Source: Candidatus Omnitrophota bacterium
GTDB taxonomy: Bacteria > Omnitrophota > Gorgyraeia > 1-14-0-20-64-10
Assembly (NCBI GenBank): GCA_016201735.1
Contig: JACQCH010000026.1
Span: 1-34,339 of the forward strand
DNA length: 34,339 bases
Direction: 5' to 3'
Shown: positions 8,456 through 21,655 of the stretch, piece after piece
How the letters are laid out: the number at the start of each line of letters is the position of its first letter
How positions within the stretch are numbered: the stretch's first letter is position 1
The notes under the pieces: model-generated
The model's input: only the letters and a program-made list of their open reading frames with translations
The model's database searches: none
What the model was told of the DNA's origin: nothing
Position numbers and translations under genes: made by a program

Positions 8456-8467
8456 GGCCCGCTGAAA

Positions 8468-9112
8468 ATGTATCCTAAAGAATATTACGAGTGGTATAAC
8501 CGGGATGACCCTTCCTCGACCTATCATCCCGAGGATGAGGTTACTTTCTCTCAAAGGCTGGCGTGGTTCCTTAAACATATTCCGCCTGGGGCAAAGGTGT
8601 TGGACTACGGCTGCGGAGAAGGTGTGCTTCTCGCCAAGCTGGCGGAACAGCGGAATATCCATCCGGATTCCTGCGGGATGGACATCTCAGAGAATGCCGT
8701 TCGAAAAGCTTCCTCTCGGTTTCCAAGGTTAAGATTCTTCGCTACAAAACCCGATGGAAGTATTCCCATTCCCAATGAGACGTTTGACGTCGTCGTGGCA
8801 ACAGAAGTGATCGAACATGTGTTCGACACCGATGGTGTGTTTAAGGAATTCCGACGAATATTGCGCCCTGCCGGCTATCTGTTATTATCTTGCCCCTATC
8901 ATGGTTTCCTCAAAGACCTGGGGATTTTGTTAACGGGAAGGATGGACAACCATTACCATGACCCGTACTCTGGTCATATTCGCTACTATTCATTCCGTAC
9001 TCTCAAAATGGTCCATGAAAAACACGGCTTTCGTATCAGCGAGCGGGGTGGCGTCGGAAGAATCCCCCTTTTTTGGAACAGTATAACTACCGTTGCAATC
9101 AAGCAGGGTTGA
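8468..9112 (+). CDS. Class I SAM-dependent methyltransferase
   Basis: VLDYGCGEGVLLAKLAEQ..CGMDISENAVRKASSRFP..VVVATEVIEHVFDTDGVFKEFRRILRPAGYLLLSCPYHG. Confidence 0.9.
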   Translation: MYPKEYYEWYNRDDPSSTYHPEDEVTFSQRLAWFLKHIPPGAKVLDYGCGEGVLLAKLAEQRNIHPDSCGMDISENAVRKASSRFPRLRFFATKPDGSIPIPNETFDVVVATEVIEHVFDTDGVFKEFRRILRPAGYLLLSCPYHGFLKDLGILLTGRMDNHYHDPYSGHIRYYSFRTLKMVHEKHGFRISERGGVGRIPLFWNSITTVAIKQG

Positions 9113-9736
9113 TCACATGGGCGCCACATAAAAACGGACCGTCACGTAGTGGCAGATGCTGCCGCCCAACACGAACAGATGCCAAACGGTGTGAGCGAAT
9201 GGCGTTTTCTTGAAGAAGAATAACGGAACACCGATGCTGTAGAGCACGCCGCCCGCGACCAGCCACAAGATTCCTGCCATCGGCAGTTTCTCCAGCAAAG
9301 GGCGGGCGCCGATCACGATAAACCAACCCATCACGAGGTACGATAAGCTCGAGAATACCCTGAGCTTCTCTGCAGAAAACAGCCACGTCACTGCAATTCC
9401 CGCCACCGCCAGCCCCCAGATCACCCCAAACATGCTCCAGCCCAGAGCGCTTCTTAGAGTGACCAATGTGAATGGCGTGTAGGTGCCGGCAATCAGCAGG
9501 TAAATGGCGGATTGGTCGATGATCTCGAAGAGGCGCTTGATGCGCTGAGCTTGGACTGCGTGATAGAGTGTCGAGGCCGTAAACAGCGCGATCAAGCTCG
9601 CCCCGTAGATGCTGAAGCTCACCACCTGCCAGGCATTTCCGTGAAGCGCGGCCGACGTGACCAGGACGACAAGACCCGCGACGCTTAAAAGAACCCCCAC
9701 GCCGCACGTCAGGACGTTGACGGTTTCTTCTCTCAC
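9113..9736 (-). CDS. Hemolysin III family membrane protein (YqfA/HlyIII-type)
   Basis: EETVNVLTCGVGVLLSVAGLVVLV..ASTLYHAV..RIKRLFEIIDQSAIYLLIAGTYTPF..GWSMFGVIWG..HTVWHLFVLGGSICHYVTV. Likely start is GTG at 9736; the track start at 9850 runs into a palindromic element. Confidence 0.9.
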   Translation of the reverse strand: MREETVNVLTCGVGVLLSVAGLVVLVTSAALHGNAWQVVSFSIYGASLIALFTASTLYHAVQAQRIKRLFEIIDQSAIYLLIAGTYTPFTLVTLRSALGWSMFGVIWGLAVAGIAVTWLFSAEKLRVFSSLSYLVMGWFIVIGARPLLEKLPMAGILWLVAGGVLYSIGVPLFFFKKTPFAHTVWHLFVLGGSICHYVTVRFYVAPM

Positions 9737-9885
9737 CCCGCCCCTCCGGAGTTGCGGCTCCACCCCTGAAGGGGCGGAGCCGATGTGCCGAAGGCACAAA
9801 TGCCCTCGGCCATCTCTCGTTGAACGACTCCATAAAAATCCAAATCGCAACCTATGCCGAGGGCATCACTCCGGAGGGGCGGGGT
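9735..9885. repeat. Nested inverted-repeat (MITE-like) element
   Basis: 18-bp perfect terminal inverted repeats ACCCCGCCCCTCCGGAGT (9735-9752) / ACTCCGGAGGGGCGGGGT (9868-9885). Inside: hairpins 9755-9782 and 9784-9798 and an 11-bp inverted repeat ATGCCCTCGGC (9800-9810) / GCCGAGGGCAT (9856-9866). Confidence 0.85.
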
Positions 9886-9928
9886 CATGTCTTAAGTATC
9901 TCACACCGATGTGATAAACTGTAACGCT

Positions 9929-10426
9929 ATGGGTAAAGACCATAGCTTCGATTTTGTCTCCAAGGTAGACCTCCAGGAACTGCGCAACGCCCTCCAACAG
10001 GCGCAGAAAGAGATCGCCACCCGCTTCGACTTCAAGGGCAGCAGCGCCAGCCTCTTGTTCGAGGAATCCTCCGGCACTTTGAAACTGGCTGCCGACCATT
10101 CGATGCAGTTGAAGAGTGTGGCGGATGTTTTAGAGACGAAGCTGGTCAAGCGGGGGGTCTCCCTCAAGGCGTTCGTCTGGAAGGATCCGGAAGCCCTGCC
10201 CAGCGGCGGGGTCAAGCGGCAGGCGACGCTGCAGCAGGGGCTTGCTTCCGAGAAGGCCAAGGAGATCGTCCGGGCGATCAAGGATCTGGGACTTAAAATC
10301 CAGCCCCGGATCGAAGGGGACGCGGTGCGGGTCATGGGCGACAAGATCGACGATCTGCAGACCGTCATCCAGGTGTTCAAGGGGAAGGATTTCGGAGTTT
10401 CCCTTCAGGTAGAGAACTACCGGTAG
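9929..10426 (+). CDS. yajQ: YajQ family nucleotide-binding protein
   Basis: HSFDFVSKVDLQELRNALQQAQKEIATRFDFKGS..LETKLVKRGVSLKAF..AKEIVRAIKDLGLKIQPRIEGDAVRVMGDKIDDLQTVIQ. Confidence 0.95.
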   Translation: MGKDHSFDFVSKVDLQELRNALQQAQKEIATRFDFKGSSASLLFEESSGTLKLAADHSMQLKSVADVLETKLVKRGVSLKAFVWKDPEALPSGGVKRQATLQQGLASEKAKEIVRAIKDLGLKIQPRIEGDAVRVMGDKIDDLQTVIQVFKGKDFGVSLQVENYR

Positions 10427-10429
10427 ATC

Positions 10430-12325
10430 ATGGGAGATCAGCGGGGTTTTGATCTCTCAGGCGAACAAACTCCCCAGCACATCGTCCAGATGGAAAAGGG
10501 GGGCCTGCGCAGGGTGCTGGGGGTCCGGGACCTGTTCGCCCTGGGCTACAGCGACGTCGGCTCCTCGATCTACTATGCCCTGGGGGTCACGACCCTCTAT
10601 GCCCTGGGAGCAACCCCGCTCGCCCTGGCGCTGGCGGGGATTGCTTTCTTCTGCACGGCCCTCACCTACGCGGAGATGTCTGCTGCTCTGCCGGAAGCGG
10701 GCGGTTCCTCCAGCTTCGCCCGGCATGCCTTCAACGACCTGGTCTCATTCATCGCGGGATGGGCGCTCCTGTTGGATTACATCGTCACCATCGCCATCTC
10801 CGCCTTCAGCGTGGGGCCGTACCTGTCCTATTTCTTCCCGGTCTTGAAACTGGGAACGGCCAATATCCCCTTCAGTCTCCTTGTCCTGGGGATTTTACTT
10901 TTGATCAACATCATCGGAATCAAGGAATCAACCCGGATTTCCATTCTTCTGTGCCTGTTCGACATCTGCACTCAAGCGACGATCATCTTGATTGGGACAT
11001 TTTTCCTGCTGAACTTCCCGTACCTGATCCATCACATGCGGATTGGGGTCGCCGGAGTGGACTGGTCGCCCACTTGGCCGCAGTTCTGGAAGGGGGTCTC
11101 GATGGCCATGGTGGCCTACATTGGAATTGAGTCGATCACCCAGTTGGGGGGGGAAACACGTCACCCCGCCCGCACCATCCCACGGTCGATCTTCCTGACA
11201 ATGATTACCCTGTTCCTGATGTATTTCGGAATCTCAGCCGTCGCCCTTTCCGCCATCCATCCGAAGATCCTGTCCACCCAGTATCTGGAGGATCCGCTGG
11301 CCGGGGTTGCCGCCGCCCTGCCGATTGGAAACCGCTTCTTCGGGCCGTGGATCGGAATTTTGGGAGCCACCATTCTGTTTGTGGCTGCCAACGCCGGCTT
11401 GATCGGCGCCTCGCGGCTCACCTTCGCCATGGGCGAGTATTACCAGGTTCCCAGGGTGTTCTATCGGCTCCACCCTCGGTTCCGCACCCCTTATGTTTCC
11501 CTTGCGATGTTCGCCGGACTGGCCGCTCTGATCATCATCGTGGCGAAGCGGCTGATCTTCCTGGCCGATCTGTACAACTTCGGCGCGATGCTGGCCTTCG
11601 CGCTGGCCCACCTGTCCCTGCTGGGCTTGCGCGTGCGCCAGCCCGATTTGGCGCGGCCATTTAAGATCCCGGTGAGTATCCCGATCGGCCAGATCCGTCT
11701 GCCGGTGACCGCAATCATCGGGCTGTTGGCGACCATCGCTGTCTGGATCGACGTCGTCATCAGCAAACCGGCCGGGCGGAATCTGGGTTTCCTCTGGATG
11801 GGAGTGGGGCTTGTCTGTTATTTCGCTTACCGCAAGAAGCACCGGATCTCCCCCACCGCCCACGTCGAGATCGAGAGGATTGATGTCCCGGAATTCGAAC
11901 CTTTGACCACCAGGAAGATTCTTGTGCCGACGCTGGGAGGACCTTACACCGAAAACATTCAGGTCGCCTGCGAACTGGCCAAGGCCCGCGGGGCGAGGGT
12001 CGCTGCTCTGTACGTCATCGAAATCCCCCCCGCCCTGCCGCTGGATACTTTCCTGCCGGAGCGGTTCGCCGCGGCGGAAGCGGCTCTGAAACGGGCGCAG
12101 GCGATCGGCCGGGAGTTTGGGGTGACTCTGACCACCCAGCTGCTGCAGGCCCGTTCCGCCGCCGAGGCGATCCTCGATGTCCTCAAGGAGGGGGGGTATG
12201 ACTTGGCCGTCATGGGGTCCGCCATGAAGAAGGGGGCTCCTGTGCCGGGCATCGGGGTCACCGTGGAAACCATCTTGCGCAACGCTCCCTGCCGCGTCTG
12301 GATCTGCAAGACCCCCACGAAGTGA
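10430..12325 (+). CDS. APC family permease with C-terminal universal stress protein (USP) domain
   Basis: LFALGYSDVGSSIYYALGVTTLYALGATPLALALAG..TYAEMSAALPEAGGSSSFARHAF; the C-terminal ~140 aa is USP-like (KILVPTLGGPYTENIQVACELAKARGARVAALYVIE..DLAVMGSAMKKG..GVTVETILRNAPCRVWI). Confidence 0.92.
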   Translation: MGDQRGFDLSGEQTPQHIVQMEKGGLRRVLGVRDLFALGYSDVGSSIYYALGVTTLYALGATPLALALAGIAFFCTALTYAEMSAALPEAGGSSSFARHAFNDLVSFIAGWALLLDYIVTIAISAFSVGPYLSYFFPVLKLGTANIPFSLLVLGILLLINIIGIKESTRISILLCLFDICTQATIILIGTFFLLNFPYLIHHMRIGVAGVDWSPTWPQFWKGVSMAMVAYIGIESITQLGGETRHPARTIPRSIFLTMITLFLMYFGISAVALSAIHPKILSTQYLEDPLAGVAAALPIGNRFFGPWIGILGATILFVAANAGLIGASRLTFAMGEYYQVPRVFYRLHPRFRTPYVSLAMFAGLAALIIIVAKRLIFLADLYNFGAMLAFALAHLSLLGLRVRQPDLARPFKIPVSIPIGQIRLPVTAIIGLLATIAVWIDVVISKPAGRNLGFLWMGVGLVCYFAYRKKHRISPTAHVEIERIDVPEFEPLTTRKILVPTLGGPYTENIQVACELAKARGARVAALYVIEIPPALPLDTFLPERFAAAEAALKRAQAIGREFGVTLTTQLLQARSAAEAILDVLKEGGYDLAVMGSAMKKGAPVPGIGVTVETILRNAPCRVWICKTPTK

Positions 12326-12330
12326 TGAAC

Positions 12331-12452
12331 CTCTTCCTTTTGGGGAAGAGGGCATGTTGGGGGAAACGTGAAGTTTCCCCCAACGAGACCGATTGCTTTT
12401 GCTGGAGAGGGGAAATGTAAGGGGAGAACCACGCAATGGTTCTCCCCTTACA
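12331..12452. repeat. Cluster of three hairpins
   Basis: CTCTTCC/GGAAGAG (12331-12350); GTTGGGGGAAAC/GTTTCCCCCAAC (12356-12384); TGTAAGGGGAGAACC/GGTTCTCCCCTTACA (12416-12452). Confidence 0.85.
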
Positions 12453-12550
12453 ACGAGTTCGACGAAATTAAAGACTGAACACGGATCGGAATCTTTTTGT
12501 GTGATCTCCTCTAGAGCGCATGATAACCTATGATTCGTCGAACTCGTTTT

Positions 12551-12622
12551 GCCGAGGTAGCTCAGTGGTAGAGCGCTGCCCTGAAAAGGCAGGCGTGGGC
12601 AGTTCGATTCTGCCCCTCGGCA
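12551..12622 (+). tRNA. tRNA-Phe (anticodon GAA)
   Basis: Cloverleaf: acceptor GCCGAGG/CCTCGGC, D arm GCTC..GAGC, anticodon stem-loop CTGCC-CTGAAAA-GGCAG (anticodon GAA), T arm GGCAG-TTCGATT-CTGCC, discriminator A. Confidence 0.95.
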
Positions 12623-12634
12623 TTTCTTTATCGG

Positions 12635-13228
12635 CTAAAGTCCGCGGCTGCCGGGTTTGGCGAGGGGAACCCCTTCCTTACAGAGGGGGCACTCGGAAGC
12701 GGGAAATGTTTTAAGGTTTAGACTGATGAGGGCGTGAAACTTCACGTCAAAGGCCACCCATCCTCCTGAGCGATCCACCAAGGCCCCCACCCCCACCACC
12801 GCCGCTCCGCTGTCCTGAACCAGGTTGATCACTTCTTCGACGGATCCGCCGGTGGTGATCACATCCTCCACGACAAGGACCCGGTCTCTGGAAACCAGGT
12901 GGAAGCCCCTGCGAAACTTCAACCGGTCATCGACCCGTTCCGCGAAAACCGCCCGGGTCCCCAGATACCGGGCCAACTCGTAAGCCACCAGGATTCCCCC
13001 GACGGCCGGGGCGGCCACACAGGTGACCTCCTCGCTCATAAACCGCTGGGCCAGCGTTTGGCAGACCCGGGAAGCCAAGGAGGGATGCTGCAGTAAAGAG
13101 GCGCACTGGAAATACTCGTTGCTGTGCAGTCCGCTGGAAAGAAGGAAATGGCCGTCCTGCCAAGCGCCGCAATCTCGAAACAAACGGGTGATTTCACTCG
13201 GTCTCATGTGAGTCTCGGATAACGGCAT
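12635..13228 (-). CDS. pyrE: Orotate phosphoribosyltransferase
   Basis: FAERVDDRLKFRRGFHLVSRDRVLVVEDVITTGGSVEEVI (PRPP loop); C-terminal CPLCKEG extension. Confidence 0.95.
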   Translation of the reverse strand: MPLSETHMRPSEITRLFRDCGAWQDGHFLLSSGLHSNEYFQCASLLQHPSLASRVCQTLAQRFMSEEVTCVAAPAVGGILVAYELARYLGTRAVFAERVDDRLKFRRGFHLVSRDRVLVVEDVITTGGSVEEVINLVQDSGAAVVGVGALVDRSGGWVAFDVKFHALISLNLKTFPASECPLCKEGVPLAKPGSRGL

Positions 13229-13234
13229 GTTACC

Positions 13235-13984
13235 TCAGGAGGAAGCCGGAAACAAGTGATGAGACTCCGCCGCCCGCCGGATGATCTGTTCCAGCTGCGG
13301 GAGCTGTTCTTTGGAGAAGGTGTAGAGGATCACATCCAAGGGGCAGGCGGGGGCGCTCGAGAGGGCGGCGGCGAACTCTCCTACCTTCACCCCGACCGGC
13401 ATCCGGCTGTCGTCCAATAAGACCAGGTGCGGTTTGAACTCCTTCAGGAGAGAGAAGGCCTCCTCCGGATTTTGGGCGAGGGCTGTCTCGAACCTGTCCT
13501 GCCGCTGGGGCTCCTCGAAATACGGCTTCAGGTGCTGCTGATAAAGTTCCTCCATCCCTTGGATAAACAGAAGCCGGATCCGGGCCGCTTCCTTTACCGG
13601 TCTTGCGGGCACAGCCGCGGGATCCTCTTTGCCAAACAAGGTCTCCACCGTTTGGACCAGCTCCCCGAGAGGAACCGGTTTTACCTTGATCGCCTCGGGA
13701 TGAAGCCGCTCCAATTCCTTCTGATACCGTTCGACATAACCGGTGACCACTACCACCTTCACGCCGGGATACTGGTTCCGGATCTGCTCGAGGACGGCAA
13801 TCCCGTTGACCCCCGGCATCTGGAGATCCAGGATCACCACGGAGGGGTGCCCCTTCTCAATCTGCTCGAGCGCCTGTTCTCCGTAAAAGGCCCGGAGGAC
13901 CTTGTATCCTTTAGTCTGGAAAAACCACTCCAAGGTGATTGTAATGTTCGCTTCATTGTCTACGATTAAAATCGAGTCTGCCAT
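13235..13984 (-). CDS. Response-regulator-like protein, REC domain plus second REC-like domain
   Basis: ILIVDNEANITITLEWFFQTKGYKVLRA..VVILDLQMPGVNGIAVLEQIR..VVVVTGY..KVKPVPLGELVQTV; second half RIRLLFIQGMEEL..FKPHLVLLDDSRMPVGVKVGEF. No obvious output domain. Confidence 0.85.
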   Translation of the reverse strand: MADSILIVDNEANITITLEWFFQTKGYKVLRAFYGEQALEQIEKGHPSVVILDLQMPGVNGIAVLEQIRNQYPGVKVVVVTGYVERYQKELERLHPEAIKVKPVPLGELVQTVETLFGKEDPAAVPARPVKEAARIRLLFIQGMEELYQQHLKPYFEEPQRQDRFETALAQNPEEAFSLLKEFKPHLVLLDDSRMPVGVKVGEFAAALSSAPACPLDVILYTFSKEQLPQLEQIIRRAAESHHLFPASS

Positions 13985-14001
13985 CTTCCCCCCTCAAGCT
14001 C

Positions 14002-14769
14002 TCATTCTAAATCTTTTAAGATCGCCTGGACAACAAGAATCGGGTCCGATGCTTCCAGGATCGGCCTGCCTACCACCAGATAGTCGGCTCCTGCCTTGAG
14101 GGCTTCGCGGGGTGTGGCGGTCCGCTGCTGATCATCGGCCGAGCTGGCCTTTGCGCCCGAGAGAAAATTGGCTGCCTTGTCCCCTGTCGTCGGCCGGATC
14201 CCAGGCGTCACAATTAAAAATTCCTCCCCGCAGGCCCATCGAATCGTCGTCGCCTCCTTGGCCGAGGCGACGATCCCGTTCAACCCGATCGATTGGGCCA
14301 ACTTCGCCAGATACAGGACCTGATCCTTCAGGGTCTTGCGCAGCCCCAGGTCCGCCAGGTCCTTCTCCGCCATGGAGGTGAGGACCGTCACGCCGATCAA
14401 CATCGGCGGTTTCCGGCGGGTCCGGTCGGCCTCTTCCCGCACAGCGGCCAGGGCCCGGCGCATCATGGCGCTTCCCCCCTGGATGTGGAGATTCATCATC
14501 CAGACCCCCAACCGGACCGCCGCCGCCGCCGCCCGGGCGGCGGTCGCCGGGATATCGTGAAACTTCAAATCCAAAAAGACCTGGCCGCCGTTCTTATGGA
14601 CCTCCTCTACCGCAGCGGGACCCGTCTGAGTAAAAAGCCCCAGTCCCACTTTAAAATGGGTCACTCCCATCGGCGTTAGCGTTTTCACCCAGCGGGCCGC
14701 TTCCTCAACGCTGTTGACATCCAACGCGACGATCAACCTCTGCGCCGGGGTAAGGTTCTCCTTCTTCAT
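14002..14769 (-). CDS. pyrF: Orotidine 5'-phosphate decarboxylase
   Basis: LIVALDVNSVEEA..FKVGLGLFTQTGP..VFLDLKFHDIPATAARA..IVTPGIRP..GADYLVVGRPILEASDP. Confidence 0.97.
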   Translation of the reverse strand: MKKENLTPAQRLIVALDVNSVEEAARWVKTLTPMGVTHFKVGLGLFTQTGPAAVEEVHKNGGQVFLDLKFHDIPATAARAAAAAVRLGVWMMNLHIQGGSAMMRRALAAVREEADRTRRKPPMLIGVTVLTSMAEKDLADLGLRKTLKDQVLYLAKLAQSIGLNGIVASAKEATTIRWACGEEFLIVTPGIRPTTGDKAANFLSGAKASSADDQQRTATPREALKAGADYLVVGRPILEASDPILVVQAILKDLE

Positions 14770-15713
14770 CCAGACACCATCTGTGGAACTCCCTTAAGTT
14801 TCTGTGGGGTTTTCAGTTTCCCAACGAGCGATCTCGGGGAAGTCAGCCCCCGAGTCGAAAGAATGGCCTTCAGGCCCTCAATAATCTCCAGCGGTGCCTT
14901 CGGGTTCACGTAGTTGGCCGTCCCCACCTCGACCGCCGTCGCCCCGCAGAGCATGAACTCGACGGCATCCTCCGCCGTCATGATCCCGCCGATCCCGATC
15001 AATGGAATTTTCGGCAGCACCCGGTGGACCTGCCAGACCATCCGCAGCGCCACCGGTTTGATCGCCGGCCCGCTTAAGCCGCCGGTCACCGTGGCAATCC
15101 GGGGCAGCCAGCGTTTGGCGTCGACGGCAATCGCCAGCAGGGTGTTGATCAGGGAAAGGGCGTCGGCTCCCGCTTCCGCCGCGGCCCGGGCGATGACCGT
15201 GATGTCGGTGACGTTTGGAGACAGCTTGGCGATCAAGGTCCGGCGGGTCACCCGGCGGACCCTTCCCACCAGATCGGCCGTCAGTTTCGGATCCACCCCG
15301 AACTGGATCCCGCCCCGTTCGCAGTTCGGGCAGGAGATGTTCAGCTCCAGCCCATCGACACGCTCGCACTCTTCCAGCCGGCGGGCGAGTGTCACGTACT
15401 CCGCCACCGACTCCCCGGCCAAGTTTACGATCACCTTCGGCCCTTTCAATTTCCGCAGGAATGGCATCTTTTTCTTCAGAAACGCCTCGAGCCCCACGTT
15501 CTGCAGGCCGATCGAGTTGATCATCCCGGAAGCGGTCTCATAAATTCTTGGAGCCGGATTGCCGGGCCGGGGCTTCAAGGAGATTGATTTGGTGACGATC
15601 GCCCCCAGCCGGTTGACGTCGAAGAGCCGGTGATACTCCTCTCCGTAACCGAACGTCCCGGAGGCCACCATCACCGGGTTCTGCAGGTGCAGCTTTCCCA
15701 GCTTTATTTCCAT
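14766..15713 (-). CDS. pyrD: Dihydroorotate dehydrogenase catalytic subunit (class 1B)
   Basis: [81 protein letters not shown]. Start at ATG 15713; the track ORF is N-terminally extended into pyrK. Confidence 0.96.
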   Translation of the reverse strand: MEIKLGKLHLQNPVMVASGTFGYGEEYHRLFDVNRLGAIVTKSISLKPRPGNPAPRIYETASGMINSIGLQNVGLEAFLKKKMPFLRKLKGPKVIVNLAGESVAEYVTLARRLEECERVDGLELNISCPNCERGGIQFGVDPKLTADLVGRVRRVTRRTLIAKLSPNVTDITVIARAAAEAGADALSLINTLLAIAVDAKRWLPRIATVTGGLSGPAIKPVALRMVWQVHRVLPKIPLIGIGGIMTAEDAVEFMLCGATAVEVGTANYVNPKAPLEIIEGLKAILSTRGLTSPRSLVGKLKTPQKLKGVPQMVSG

Positions 15714-16568
15714 AAAATTGCCTCGGCGGGAAAGACCGGCCCCTCGGTGCAGACCCGCTGGAACCGGGTGTGGGCGGCAGCCGGCTCGGCGGCGATCTCC
15801 ACGACACACCCCATGCAGCAGCCCATCGCGCAGCCCATCCGCTCCTCGAGGGAAACCTGCGCTGCCAGTTTTTTCCGACGGGTCAGCGCCGCCGCCGCCG
15901 CCATCATCGGGGTCGGCCCGCAGATGTAGAGGACGGCGTCTTGCCTGTCAACGACGGACTTGAGCAGATCCACAACGCTGCCGCGAGTGCCGAGCGTCCC
16001 GTCATCGGTCGCCACATGGACTGGGATGCCCAATCTCCGAAAATCCGAAGCGCAAATGACCCATCCCTTCGTCCTCGCGCCAAGAAACGCTTCGACCTGC
16101 ACCCTCGAGCCGTGGCTGCGGCTAGAGGAGGCCGCACCACTTGTAAGCTCTGAGTCGTGCCCCTTGAGCAACGTCTTGGCCAGAAGATAGAGCGGGGGAA
16201 TTCCCACCCCTCCGCCGACCAGGTACGCCCGCTTTAACTCCGCCGGAATTTCAAAGGGGTGTCCCAGAGGACCCAAGAGGTCCACCTTTTCCCCGGCGGG
16301 AATCTCCGTCAGAGAATTGGTTCCGAGGCCGACCACCTTGTAGATGAAATCGATGGCGCCTGTTTTCGCATCGACATCCATCAGACTAAACGGGCGGCGC
16401 AGCAGGGTGGAATCGCCGCACTGGACATGAATGAACTGCCCCGGTTTTGCCCGTTGGGCAACCGTCGGAGCTTCTAACCGCATGAAGTAATGGTCCCCAG
16501 CAACCCGGCGGTGAGTGGTAACAAGCGCCTTGACCTGTACCATCCCACTCGGAAGACCGTTCAATTTT

Positions 16569-16579
<11 letters not shown>
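15704..16579 (-). CDS. pyrK: Dihydroorotate dehydrogenase electron transfer subunit (FAD, 2Fe-2S)
   Basis: [77 protein letters not shown] with later C (2Fe-2S ligands). Confidence 0.95.
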
Positions 16580-19878
<3,299 letters not shown>

Positions 19879-19901
<23 letters not shown>

Positions 19902-20487
19902 TCGGTTTGCTGGTTTCTCTCTTTTGAATCTGGCGGATGGGGCCGGCCAGGGGATGTTTAGGGGTTGTGTGGAACTCCACCACCCCATCCTGCAAGGTTG
20001 CCAAGATCGTTCCGAAAGCGGTCAGGATCTTCGAATCTTGAGTCAGCCGGACCCGGGTGGTGATGATCCAATTGGTCCCTTCTTCAACCACCCGAAGCTG
20101 CAGAGGGATCTTTGCCAAAAGGCTCGGCTCCTGCGGAAAACTTTCCACGGGCCGAACCTGTTCAAAGGTGCTCCAGATTTCTTCGGAACCTTCTTTCTCC
20201 CCTTCCGGCAGCGGAACCCGCTTCCACCCTTCCGACTCCAGCTTCACGCCGACAGGCAGGCGCAGAAGCAGTTCCAGCCGGCCAGCCGGCATGATCCGGC
20301 CAGCCGGTTTTGTGTCGGACGGCCAGATCTTCGGATCCCGTTCCACTTCGAGAAGCAGCTCCGTTTCCCTCACCGCTGTAAACTTGATCCGGATGGGAGA
20401 AGCGGGCCGTTCCGGAGAGACCGGTTTCTCGGCCCTTGCCGCGGTGACAAGCGCCAACAGAATCCCGGCCGCCAACAGTTTCTTCAT
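19879..20487 (-). CDS. Predicted secreted protein of unknown function in the pyrimidine operon
   Basis: [20 protein letters not shown] signal peptide; an alternative ATG at 20505 overlaps the carA stop; 23-nt overlap with carB. Confidence 0.75.
20278..20307. repeat. 30-bp GC-rich palindromic unit, inverted partner of 20489-20518
   Basis: CCGGCCAGCCGGCATGATCCGGCCAGCCGG; its reverse complement matches 20489-20518 at 27/30 positions. Confidence 0.8.
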
Positions 20488-20501
20488 GCCGGCTGGCCGG
20501 C

Positions 20502-21596
<1,095 letters not shown>

Positions 21597-21607
21597 GGAC
21601 TCCTGTC

Positions 21608-21650
21608 ATTCCCGCGAACGCGGGAATTTGATCCTCGATTTCGCGAGGAT
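21608..21650. repeat. dRS3-like palindrome plus adjacent hairpin
   Basis: ATTCCCGCGAACGCGGGAAT (21608-21627) fits ATTCCC-N8-GGGAAT; followed by ATCCTCG/CGAGGAT (21631-21650). Confidence 0.75.
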
Positions 21651-21655
21651 GACGC

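Noticed and set aside
11234-12436. 400-aa minus-strand ORF opposite the APC permease
   Set aside because: Shadow ORF of the permease-USP gene; low-complexity Gly/Gln/Asp-rich translation without recognisable motifs.
12331-12452. Intrinsic terminators downstream of the permease
   Set aside because: Stems are strong but none is followed by a U-tract, so reported as hairpins of unknown role.
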